DNA of 18,856 bases from UPXZ01 sp035402725 (GTDB lineage Bacteria > Bacteroidota > Bacteroidia > Bacteroidales > Paludibacteraceae), in assembly GCA_035402725.1 (NCBI GenBank), contig DAONDU010000031.1:1-18856 (forward strand). Reading direction: 5' to 3'. Positions 7,087-14,118 of the stretch are shown here, one piece after another. The translations under genes and the position numbers were made by a program. The notes under the pieces were generated by a model that was not told the DNA's origin, searched no databases, and worked only from the letters and a program-made list of their open reading frames with translations. How positions within the stretch are numbered: the stretch's first letter is position 1; the number at the start of each line of letters is the position of its first letter.

Positions 7087-8358
7087 TCAGCTATCAATAC
7101 CATAATCTTTAATTTTCCGGTACAAAGTTCGTTCGGAAATTTCCAATTCTTTCGCAACCAGCTTTCGTTTGCCGTTATTTTTTTCCAGCGACTTTTTTAT
7201 AAGTTCGCACTCCATATCGGCCAGCGAGTATTTGACCTCATTTTCATCCTGATAATCTTCCACATCCTGAAACGTTTCCACATCATCGACATGGCTGAAT
7301 TTTTTCTGATTGGGGATACCAGCTGTGTAGGACTGCGTCGGATTTTGACCGGCTGTATCATCATGATGATAAATTTCCGTTTCATAACCAGTATCGACAG
7401 GCTGCACATGAACCGGCTGTCCGAGCATGAGGTCGTTAACTATTTTTTTCAGGTCGTTCATGTCTTTTTTCATATCAAAAAGAACCTGATAGAGTATTTC
7501 ACGTTCGTTGTTGAAAGTTTTATGTTCCGATCTTTCACGCTCAAACAATGCCGGATAACGCTCGATATCTTCTGCAGGCAAATACGAACGAAGGATAGCG
7601 GGTGTAATTTCCCGTTGTTGTTCGATGACAGATATTTGTTCGGTAATGTTTTTCAACTGACGGACATTTCCATTCCAGTAATAATTCATAATCATCTGTC
7701 GGGCATCGTCAGACAAACGAATTGGGGGCATTTTGTATTTTTCGGCAAAATCGGCTGCGAACTTTCTGAAAAGCAAGGGAATATCTTCTTTACGGTCTCT
7801 TAGTGGCGGGATAAAGACCGGCACAGTATTCAGTCTGTAATATAAATCTTCGCGGAAACGTCCGTCACGTATTGCCTGAGTGATGTTCAGGTTAGTGGCA
7901 GCCACTACTCTCACGTTAGTTTTTTGTGTTTTGGACGATCCTACCTTTATAAATTCACCTGTTTCGAGTACACGTAAAAGTCTGACTTGCGTAGAAAGAG
8001 GCAATTCACCAACTTCATCCAGAAAAATAGTACCTCCGTCTGCTACTTCGAAATATCCTTTCCGGTCGGCGGTTGCCCCGGTAAATGATCCTTTCTCATG
8101 TCCGAAAAGCTCCGAATCGATTGTCCCTTCGGGAATAGCACCACAGTTTACTGCAATGTAAGGCCCGTGTTTACGGTGACTGTAGTTGTGTATTATTTGT
8201 GGAAAATTTTCTTTACCCACTCCGCTTTCGCCGGTTATCAATACAGACAAATCGGTGGGTGCCACCTGAACAGCTATATCTATAGCCCGATTTAGCAATT
8301 CAGAATTTCCGATTATACCAAACCGGTGTTTAACAGATTGTAATTCGTTAGGTTTCAT
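7087..8358 (-). CDS. Sigma-54 dependent transcriptional activator without a receiver domain
   Basis: This 423-aa bacterial enhancer-binding protein has its AAA+ domain at about 15-240 immediately from the N-terminus, with no response-regulator, GAF or PAS domain. Motifs: Walker A GESGVGKE 43-50, the sigma-54-contact loop GSFTGA 90-95 (Ser replacing the usual Ala of GAFTGA), Walker B GTIFLDE 109-115, an arginine-finger candidate in LYYRL 172-176, and sensor II GNVRQL 230-235. A charged, probably flexible linker (about 260-375) follows, then a Fis-type helix-turn-helix at about 383-420 (SERTLYRKIKDYG). The start is ATG 8358; an upstream TTG at 8364 is less likely. It heads the operon with lptE, the conserved gene and secG. 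Lacking a sensory domain, it is probably controlled by abundance or by a partner (inference). Confidence 0.9.
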   Translation of the reverse strand: MKPNELQSVKHRFGIIGNSELLNRAIDIAVQVAPTDLSVLITGESGVGKENFPQIIHNYSHRKHGPYIAVNCGAIPEGTIDSELFGHEKGSFTGATADRKGYFEVADGGTIFLDEVGELPLSTQVRLLRVLETGEFIKVGSSKTQKTNVRVVAATNLNITQAIRDGRFREDLYYRLNTVPVFIPPLRDRKEDIPLLFRKFAADFAEKYKMPPIRLSDDARQMIMNYYWNGNVRQLKNITEQISVIEQQREITPAILRSYLPAEDIERYPALFERERSEHKTFNNEREILYQVLFDMKKDMNDLKKIVNDLMLGQPVHVQPVDTGYETEIYHHDDTAGQNPTQSYTAGIPNQKKFSHVDDVETFQDVEDYQDENEVKYSLADMECELIKKSLEKNNGKRKLVAKELEISERTLYRKIKDYGIDS

Positions 8359-8405
8359 ATCCAATTCAACATCTTATATTATCAATCATTTTTTGAAAAA
8401 TTAAC

Positions 8406-8434
8406 TGACAAAATGACAAAAACAGATGACAAAA
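8406..8434. repeat. Three copies of TGACAAAA in the intergenic region
   Basis: Exact TGACAAAA occurs at 8406-8413, 8414-8421 and 8427-8434, all in the same orientation (TTTTGTCA on the minus strand). The cluster lies 48-76 nt upstream of the sigma-54 activator ATG and overlaps the candidate -7 box at 8430-8437. It could be an operator array or simply AT-rich sequence; the exactness of three close copies is what was observed. Confidence 0.5.
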
Positions 8435-8437
8435 TTA
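8430..8437 (-). promoter_or_regulatory. Candidate -7 element for the sigma-54 activator-lptE-secG operon
   Basis: On the minus strand this reads TAATTTTG, an exact TAnnTTTG match about 70 nt upstream of the first ATG of the operon. No TTG is found at 19-21 nt upstream, so the promoter is incomplete by consensus. It overlaps the third TGACAAAA copy. Confidence 0.4.
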
Positions 8438-8574
8438 CAAAAGTTTTCCCAAAACCTTTCTGATTATAGGTTAAAAATAGTTTTCGTTACAGAACTTCAC
8501 AAACTGAATTATAGTTTCAACCAGTATATTCTCAAAATTTCAAATCAATTCAGCATTATTAGAAATTATTTCAA

Positions 8575-8582
8575 TACATTTG
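8575..8582 (+). promoter_or_regulatory. Candidate -7 element of kup
   Basis: TACATTTG fits TAnnTTTG exactly and lies 25 nt ahead of the kup ATG, which would give a very short leader of about 18 nt. No exact -33 TTG is present at the right spacing. The rest of 8359-8606 is AT-rich, without an open frame that I can support. Confidence 0.45.
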
Positions 8583-8606
8583 CACGTTTTTTTAAAATGA
8601 AATGAT

Positions 8607-10565
8607 ATGAAAAGTGAGCATAAAGTGCCATTTGGTCTGATGGGGCTTTTTCTGGCAATCGGGATTGTGTACGGTGATATTGGAACTTCGCCGTTGTATG
8701 TAATGAAAGCAATCCTCGGAGGATTGCCCGAAGGCGGGAAAGCCAATCCAGAATACATTTACGGAGCGATCTCCTGTATTATCTGGACCCTCACGTTGCA
8801 GACAACGGTTAAATATGTACTTATCACTTTGCGTGCCGACAACCATGGTGAAGGAGGAATACTTTCGTTATATGCTCTTATTCGAAAAAACTACCGGTGG
8901 GCATATCTCATTGCAGCAATAGGCGCCTCAACCCTGTTAGCCGACGGGGTCATCACTCCTGCCATTACGGTTATTTCGGCTGTCGAAGGACTCAACACCC
9001 TCCAACCTTCACTCCCCATTCTTCCAATAACCATCGCCATTCTGATTGTTCTGTTCTTCATACAACCGCTCGGCACATCGCGATTGGGCAAATCATTCGG
9101 AGGCATTATGTTTCTGTGGTTCACCATGCTGGGCATACTGGGAGTATATGGCCTGCTGTTCTATCCGCATGTTTTTGCTGCTTTTAATCCCGTTTATGCT
9201 GTCAGATTGCTTCAGGCATCTCCCAATGCGATGATTATATTAGGAGCTGTATTCCTTTGTACTACCGGTGCAGAGGCTCTTTACTCGGATCTCGGACATT
9301 GCGGACTGAACAATATCCGAATTTCCTGGATATATGTAAAAGTAACTTTAATTCTGAATTATCTGGGACAGGGAGCCTGGATAATCACGCATCCAAATAT
9401 GTTGGTTGAGGGAGTAAATCCTTTTTTCAGCCTGATGCCCGGGTGGTTTTCGCTTATCGGAGTAGCCATGTCAACTTTTGCAGCAATAATTGCCAGTCAG
9501 GCTTTAATCAGTGGTTCATTCACCATCATCAGCGAAGCCATTTCGCTGGACTTATGGCCGAATATACACATTAAATATCCTACCGAAATCAAAGGTCAAA
9601 TGTATATACCTCTTGTTAATTTTACCCTGATGGTATTGTGCATAGCGGTAGTTGTTTTCTTCACATCTTCTTCAAATATGGAAGCCGCATACGGATTGGC
9701 TATTACCATCACTATGATGATGACTACAGCACTTTTATTCATCTATCTGTATAATTCTCATAAACCACTTTGGTTCAGCATTCCCGTAACCTTGTTCTTT
9801 ATCACACTTGAAGGTGGTTTCTTTACAGCCAATATGCTGAAATTCATACATGGCGGGTATGTGACAATTATTATTGCAGGCGGTCTGTTCTTTATCATGT
9901 ACGTATGGTATAATGGCAGGAGAATTAAAAACAGAAGCGTTTCGTATATTCCTATTGCAAAATATATTTCTCAAATAGAGAAAATCAGCAACGATAAAGA
10001 AGTGCCAAAATTTGCCACTCACTTAGTTTACGTGACACGTGCCAAATATCCGGATGAAATGGAATCGAAGATTATCCAGTCACTCATCAACAAACAACCA
10101 AAACGTGCTGATACATATTGGTTTGTATATCTCACCCGAAGCGACGATCCATTTGAATTCAACTATGAAGTAAAAACGTTCATTCCGGGTAAGATATTCA
10201 GGCTTAATATCCGTGCCGGTTTTAAAATGGGAATTCATATCGACACCTATGTGCGCCGAATCTGTAAGGAAATGGAGAAAAAAGGTGAAGTCGATTTAAC
10301 CAGCCGATATCCTTCACTCAAAGAAACAAACATCGAAGGTGACTGGAGATTTGTGGTTGTTGAACGTATTGTGCGAAACCTGGATTTGCCAACTAAATCA
10401 AAAGCTATACTATCAATATATTATGGTATAAAAAAATTCACAACATCCGACACCCAGATACTCGACCTGGATCCATCGGTTGTAACGGTAGAATATGTTC
10501 CGCTTAAAAATCTGAGACCGGCACCCCGCAAGGATCAGCCCTATTTCAGCTACGAAGAAGAATAA
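8607..10565 (+). CDS. kup: KUP/HAK/KT family potassium transporter
   Basis: This is an inner-membrane, probably proton-coupled K+ uptake protein of 652 aa, the usual length. The family signature YGDIGTSPLY is at 22-31 in the first transmembrane segment. It is followed by the LRADNHGEGGILSLYAL region (the charged loop and helix typical of KUP), and about 12 transmembrane helices extend to roughly residue 430. The C-terminal 200 residues or so are hydrophilic and form the cytoplasmic domain. The gene stands alone: the neighbour on one side is divergent (sigma-54 activator), and ald starts 171 nt downstream. No terminator is obvious after it. Substrate K+ is inferred from family identity. Confidence 0.96.
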   Translation: MKSEHKVPFGLMGLFLAIGIVYGDIGTSPLYVMKAILGGLPEGGKANPEYIYGAISCIIWTLTLQTTVKYVLITLRADNHGEGGILSLYALIRKNYRWAYLIAAIGASTLLADGVITPAITVISAVEGLNTLQPSLPILPITIAILIVLFFIQPLGTSRLGKSFGGIMFLWFTMLGILGVYGLLFYPHVFAAFNPVYAVRLLQASPNAMIILGAVFLCTTGAEALYSDLGHCGLNNIRISWIYVKVTLILNYLGQGAWIITHPNMLVEGVNPFFSLMPGWFSLIGVAMSTFAAIIASQALISGSFTIISEAISLDLWPNIHIKYPTEIKGQMYIPLVNFTLMVLCIAVVVFFTSSSNMEAAYGLAITITMMMTTALLFIYLYNSHKPLWFSIPVTLFFITLEGGFFTANMLKFIHGGYVTIIIAGGLFFIMYVWYNGRRIKNRSVSYIPIAKYISQIEKISNDKEVPKFATHLVYVTRAKYPDEMESKIIQSLINKQPKRADTYWFVYLTRSDDPFEFNYEVKTFIPGKIFRLNIRAGFKMGIHIDTYVRRICKEMEKKGEVDLTSRYPSLKETNIEGDWRFVVVERIVRNLDLPTKSKAILSIYYGIKKFTTSDTQILDLDPSVVTVEYVPLKNLRPAPRKDQPYFSYEEE

Positions 10566-10660
10566 CAGTCATTCCCCGGCAATAAAATATTATACATTTA
10601 GTCAACAGTTTAGCTCTAATTGAAGATTTCTAAAGAATATAATTTTAATTTTTAAGAAAA

Positions 10661-10668
10661 TATTTTTG
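10661..10668 (+). promoter_or_regulatory. Candidate -7 element of ald
   Basis: TATTTTTG fits the Bacteroidota TAnnTTTG box. The inferred transcription start near 10675 falls at the edge of the palindrome at 10676-10688. No -33 TTG is visible at the expected distance, so this is tentative. Confidence 0.35.
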
Positions 10669-10675
10669 ATTTACA

Positions 10676-10688
10676 TGACAATTTGTCA
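10676..10688. promoter_or_regulatory. Palindromic operator-like site upstream of ald
   Basis: TGACAATTTGTCA is a perfect 13-bp inverted repeat (half-site TGACAA, centre T) about 50 nt before the ald ATG and just downstream of the candidate -7 box. Its position suits a transcription-factor operator. The cognate regulator is unknown and none is encoded next to it. Confidence 0.45.
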
Positions 10689-10700
10689 AAAAACTATCGT

Positions 10701-10719
10701 AATTTTATAGCGTAAAATT
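10701..10719. repeat. Second inverted repeat upstream of ald
   Basis: AATTTTA (10701-10707) and TAAAATT (10713-10719) form a 7-bp inverted repeat around TAGCG, 17 nt before the ald ATG. It could be a second operator or a weak leader hairpin. All seven pairs are A-T, so chance is a real alternative. Confidence 0.3.
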
Positions 10720-10736
10720 CATTAACTACAAGAACC

Positions 10737-11840
10737 ATGAAAATAGGAATTCCAAAAGAAATCAAAAACAATGAAAGCCGGGTTTCATTAACCCCTTCAG
10801 GTGCCAACACATTAGTACTTCACGGTCATACGGTATTTGTACAAAAAAATGCCGGTGTCAACAGTGGATTTTCTGACGACCGCTACATCAAAGCAGGCGC
10901 TCAGATTTTACCTGACGCAGAAAGTGTTTACGATCAGGCAGATATGATTATTAAAGTAAAAGAACCGATTGAGAGTGAATATAAATTAATCCGTCCCAAT
11001 CAGCTGGTATTTACTTATTTTCATTTTGCATCCGATGAAAAACTTACCCATGCAATGATCGAAAGTAAAGCTGTATGTCTGGCTTACGAAACAGTAGAAT
11101 TAAACAAGACTTTGCCTTTGTTACTCCCGATGTCGGAAGTTGCCGGACGTATGTCGGTGCAGGAAGGGGCCAAATACCTCGAAAAACCCAAAGGAGGTAA
11201 AGGTATTCTGCTGGGTGGCGTTCCGGGCGTAAATCCTGCGAATGTTCTGGTTATCGGCGGAGGTGTTGTGGGTCAGAATGCAGCTCTGATGGCTGCAGGA
11301 CTGGGTGCCCGCGTTACTATCTGCGACATATCCTTACCACGTCTGCGTTATTTGAGCGAAATTATGCCGTCAAATGTTGTAACGCTTATGTCGAGCAAAT
11401 ACAATATCGAAGAATTGTTGCCTTCAGTTGATCTGGTGATCGGAGCAGTGCTCATACCGGGAGCAAAAGCACCTTATGTAATTACTAAAGAGATGCTTAA
11501 ACTAATGGAACCGGGTTCTGTTATGGTTGACGTTGCTATCGATCAGGGTGGTTGCTTTGAAACCTCACACCCAACCACACATGCTGATGCTACCTATAAA
11601 GTAGATGAAATTGTTCATTATTGCGTAGCCAATATACCCGGAGCTGTTCCGTTTACCTCAACACTGGCTCTGACCAATGCCACGCTTCCTTATGCTGTTA
11701 TGCTGGCAGATATGGGCTGGGAAGCTGCATGCGCAAAACATCCTGACCTTCGTCTGGGTCTCAACATTATTAACGGGAAAGTAGTGTACAAAGCAGTTGC
11801 AGACACATTCGGACTTCCTTACGAAGAACTGAAATTCTAA
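10737..11840 (+). CDS. ald: Alanine dehydrogenase
   Basis: NAD-dependent alanine dehydrogenase interconverts L-alanine and pyruvate plus ammonia. The protein has 367 aa, normal length. Residues expected for catalysis and substrate binding are present: Arg15 (in ESRVSL), Lys75 (in KVKEP), His96 (in YFHF) and Asp269 (in AIDQGG). The NAD-binding Rossmann motif VIGGGVVGQ is at 172-180, preceded by the flexible GGVPGVNPANV segment. The C-terminal domain has VANIPGAVPFTSTLALTNATLPY at about 298-319 (cited for position). It stands as a single transcription unit between kup and a convergent helicase gene, with two inverted repeats upstream that may carry regulation and a bidirectional terminator downstream. 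An Lrp-type regulator often sits near ald, but none is seen here. Confidence 0.96.
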   Translation: MKIGIPKEIKNNESRVSLTPSGANTLVLHGHTVFVQKNAGVNSGFSDDRYIKAGAQILPDAESVYDQADMIIKVKEPIESEYKLIRPNQLVFTYFHFASDEKLTHAMIESKAVCLAYETVELNKTLPLLLPMSEVAGRMSVQEGAKYLEKPKGGKGILLGGVPGVNPANVLVIGGGVVGQNAALMAAGLGARVTICDISLPRLRYLSEIMPSNVVTLMSSKYNIEELLPSVDLVIGAVLIPGAKAPYVITKEMLKLMEPGSVMVDVAIDQGGCFETSHPTTHADATYKVDEIVHYCVANIPGAVPFTSTLALTNATLPYAVMLADMGWEAACAKHPDLRLGLNIINGKVVYKAVADTFGLPYEELKF

Positions 11841-11870
11841 CACTCATTTACCGGTTTAGCCGGAGATTAT

Positions 11871-11917
11871 AAAAACACAAAAAGCTTATTCATTGTGAAT
11901 AAGCTTTTTGTGTTTTT
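11871..11917. terminator. Bidirectional terminator between ald and the DEAD-box helicase
   Basis: A perfect 22-bp inverted repeat (11871-11892 with 11896-11917) closes a 3-nt loop (TTG). The outer part is A-rich on the left and T-rich on the right, so each strand ends its stem in a T-rich run. The hairpin is 30 nt after the ald stop and 24 nt after the helicase stop, so it serves both convergent genes. Confidence 0.9.
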
Positions 11918-11941
11918 AAATCTGAGAAGTCGTCAAACCGA

Positions 11942-13720
11942 CTACCATCTCTTTCTTTTATCGCTACCCGAACTTTTACGGTCGCGGTTTCTCCAGGGTT
12001 TTTCCTCGTTTTTATAATTACCTGCAGAGGATCTGTTTCTGTCTTTTCCCGAATAATCCCGTTTGGATTTTTCGCGATTGTCATTTGCCGATTTTGAGCC
12101 TTTTGCAACTGCTACTTCCATATCTTCGGCATGTTCAAAAGCACGGATTACCTTATCTTGCTGATCTTCAAAAACATCGAAGAACGTAAATTTATTGGTA
12201 ATTTCAATATCACCGATATTGATGGATTTGTCTTCGGTAACATCATTTATTATTCCGAGAATTCTTTTTGGGTTCATGCCTTCACGGCTCCCAAGGTTAA
12301 TTTTCAGACGTACGCGTACTCCCGATTTTTTCCGTTGCTTACCACCTTCCTCTCCGGAGCGGTCATTTCTTCCGTCCCGTTCACGGGAAATATGTTCCGC
12401 AATATTCAGATCGACAGCATTTTTATAATAATCCAGGAAACGGTTGAATTCCAGGGAAACAAATCTCTTAATAATTTCCTCTTTGGGCAGTCCTTCCATT
12501 TGTTTCATAATCTGGCTCATATAAGGTGCAATCTGCTCTTCATTAACTTCCACATTTTGCATGCGGTCAATCATGAAGAAAAGTTGTTTTTTGCAGACTT
12601 CCAGCCCGTTAGGAATTTGTTGTTGTTCGAACTTGCGTTTCAGCATTCGTTCAATATCCTTGATTTTGAATTTTTCTTTGGAATGTATGATAGATACCGA
12701 CACACCGGTTTTGTTAGCACGTCCGGTACGACCGCTCCGGTGTGTATAGATTTCCACATCATCGGGCAAATTGTAATTAATAACATGTGTCAGATCGCTC
12801 ACATCCAGTCCACGCGCAGCCACATCGGTTGCCACCAACAACTGGAGATTTCGAATGCGAAATTTCTGCATCACCGTATCTCGCTGTGCCTGAGACAAAT
12901 CACCGTGCAGCGCATCGGCATTATACCCATCGTGCATCAGTTTGTCAGCTACCTCCTTTGTTTCCTGACGGGTACGGCAGAATACAATTCCGTAAATATC
13001 CGGATTTAGGTCAACAATACGTTTGAGCACCAGGTAACGCTGACGAGCCTGAGACACATAATAAATATGTTCAACATTTTCGTTTCCAGCGTTACGTGAA
13101 CCTATTGTTATTTCTTCATAATCATGCATATACTGACGGGCAATGCGCTGAATTTCAGCAGGCATTGTTGCCGAGAACAGAGTTGTACGGCGACTTTCAG
13201 GCGTTTGCTCCAGTATTTTTTCGATATCTTCTTTGAAACCCATATTCAACATTTCGTCAGCTTCGTCGAGCACCAGAAAGTGGATATTCTGCAGTTTGAT
13301 TTTACCTCTTTCGATCAGATCAATCAATCGTCCGGGAGTGGCAACAATAATCTGCGGAGCCTGATCCAGCTGACGTAATTGTACACGAATATCTTCGCCT
13401 CCGTAAACCGGCACAATCCTCAAACCATTCAGATTTTTCGAATAACCTTTCAGATCGTTTGAAATCTGGATACAAAGTTCGCGCGTTGGGGCAAGCACGA
13501 GTGCCTGTACCTGATTGCGGTTTACGTCAATCATATTGAGGATTGGTAACCCGAAAGCGGCAGTTTTTCCGGTTCCGGTTTGAGCCAGCGCTACCAAATC
13601 GGCCGACTGAGTAAGCATGAAAGGTATTACCTGTTCCTGTACGGGCATAGGTTGCTCGTATCCGAGTTCTTCGATAGCCGAAAGAATCCCGTCTTTTAAA
13701 TTCAATTCTTTAAATGTCAT
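11942..13720 (-). CDS. DEAD-box ATP-dependent RNA helicase with DbpA-type RNA-binding domain
   Basis: This 592-aa helicase resembles the DeaD/CsdA group, which remodels RNA during ribosome assembly and cold adaptation. Core motifs in order: Q motif about 3-28 (FKELNL...MPVQEQ), I AQTGTGKT 46-53, Ia PTREL 78-82, II DEAD 152-155, III SAT 183-185, V ATDVAARGLD 297-306, VI HRSGRTGR 327-334. After a charged linker a DbpA-type RNA-binding domain covers about 467-540 (VRVRLKINLG, ILGIINDV, GDIEITNKFTFFDV), then a basic, low-complexity tail (about 541-592) rich in K, R, S, N. It has a consensus promoter and an inferred leader of about 220 nt, a layout seen for cold-shock genes. It converges on ald. 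The DeaD/CsdA subfamily assignment is likely rather than certain, so no symbol is given. Confidence 0.95.
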   Translation of the reverse strand: MTFKELNLKDGILSAIEELGYEQPMPVQEQVIPFMLTQSADLVALAQTGTGKTAAFGLPILNMIDVNRNQVQALVLAPTRELCIQISNDLKGYSKNLNGLRIVPVYGGEDIRVQLRQLDQAPQIIVATPGRLIDLIERGKIKLQNIHFLVLDEADEMLNMGFKEDIEKILEQTPESRRTTLFSATMPAEIQRIARQYMHDYEEITIGSRNAGNENVEHIYYVSQARQRYLVLKRIVDLNPDIYGIVFCRTRQETKEVADKLMHDGYNADALHGDLSQAQRDTVMQKFRIRNLQLLVATDVAARGLDVSDLTHVINYNLPDDVEIYTHRSGRTGRANKTGVSVSIIHSKEKFKIKDIERMLKRKFEQQQIPNGLEVCKKQLFFMIDRMQNVEVNEEQIAPYMSQIMKQMEGLPKEEIIKRFVSLEFNRFLDYYKNAVDLNIAEHISRERDGRNDRSGEEGGKQRKKSGVRVRLKINLGSREGMNPKRILGIINDVTEDKSINIGDIEITNKFTFFDVFEDQQDKVIRAFEHAEDMEVAVAKGSKSANDNREKSKRDYSGKDRNRSSAGNYKNEEKPWRNRDRKSSGSDKRKRW

Positions 13721-13944
13721 TTTTTGTTTTTTAGTACACGTCTGGAGTAGTCGTCCGAAGCCCGATGAAAGTAAAAAGCACTAAAAAACAGATTCGTGCT
13801 TTTTTAATTTTTTACTTTCAACCTCATGTTAGAATAAAAAAGAAAAAAGTTTCCGATTGGAAAACGTGTACCTTAAAGATATCCATCTGTCAGACCGACA
13901 GCAAAATTCAGATTTTTACCCGCAACGCGCAGTTGTTTTTAAAT
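13721..13944 (-). other. Inferred long 5' leader of the DEAD-box helicase mRNA
   Basis: From the promoter at 13951-13980, transcription should begin near 13944, leaving about 220 nt before the ATG at 13720. The leader contains CTGTC/GACAG arms around a 5-nt loop at about 13887-13901, and a terminator-like hairpin at 13773-13804. It also holds long A/T tracts directly before the start and no convincing Shine-Dalgarno site. I see no supported gene in 13721-14118 on either strand. A structured, temperature-responsive leader is inference by analogy with cold-shock mRNAs. Confidence 0.45.
13773..13804 (-). promoter_or_regulatory. Terminator-like hairpin inside the helicase leader
   Basis: AAAAAGCAC (13773-13781) pairs with GTGCTTTTT (13796-13804) across a 14-nt loop. 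Read on the minus strand the stem is followed by more T-rich sequence. The flanking GAAAGT (13767-13772) and ACTTTC (13814-13819) can also pair if a bulge is allowed, giving alternative structures. Only four pairs are G-C-containing and the loop is large, so its strength is moderate. Confidence 0.4.
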
Positions 13945-13950
13945 CGGGCG

Positions 13951-13980
13951 CAAAGGTACGAAAAATATCCCGAATAGCAA
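13951..13980 (-). promoter_or_regulatory. Promoter of the DEAD-box helicase gene (Bacteroidota type)
   Basis: Minus strand: -33 TTG at 13980-13978, a 19-nt spacer, and -7 TACCTTTG at 13958-13951. Both boxes match the Bacteroidota primary-sigma consensus with correct spacing. This is one of the two best promoter matches in the window. Confidence 0.75.
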
Positions 13981-14050
13981 TACAAGTATGCAAAGTTGTT
14001 ATTTTGTCAAAACAGACCTTATAATTCTTTCAAATATTAATTTATTTTCC

Positions 14051-14058
14051 TAATTTTG
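14051..14058 (+). promoter_or_regulatory. Candidate -7 element of pfp
   Basis: TAATTTTG fits TAnnTTTG and lies about 60 nt before the pfp ATG. Twenty nt upstream is TTT rather than TTG (14028-14030), a near match to the -33 box. A leader of about 50 nt would follow. Confidence 0.5.
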
Positions 14059-14118
14059 CAGTGATTTTCAATAAAATACCAAAATACTGAATATCAATAA
14101 AATAAAAAATACAAATCT

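Noticed and set aside
6552..7157. Longer LptE starting at 7157
   Set aside because: It would place 27 residues before a normal lipoprotein signal peptide and overlap the end of the upstream activator.
8437..8450. Possible sigma-54 (-24/-12) promoter on the minus strand
   Set aside because: GG-N10-GT is seen instead of GG-N10-GC, and the flanks do not match TGGCAC-N5-TTGC. It is too weak to call in AT-rich DNA.
11850..11863. Short CCGG-TTTAG-CCGG inverted repeat after ald
   Set aside because: Four base pairs only, next to a far stronger terminator. Most likely incidental.
12131..13009. 292-aa open frame on the plus strand opposite the helicase
   Set aside because: It is fully antisense to conserved helicase motifs, and its translation is a phenylalanine/histidine-rich composition typical of a shadow frame.
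13765..13977. 70-aa open frame on the plus strand between helicase and pfp
   Set aside because: It is a lysine-rich, low-complexity translation of AT-rich DNA lying inside the helicase leader and promoter on the other strand, with no family resemblance.
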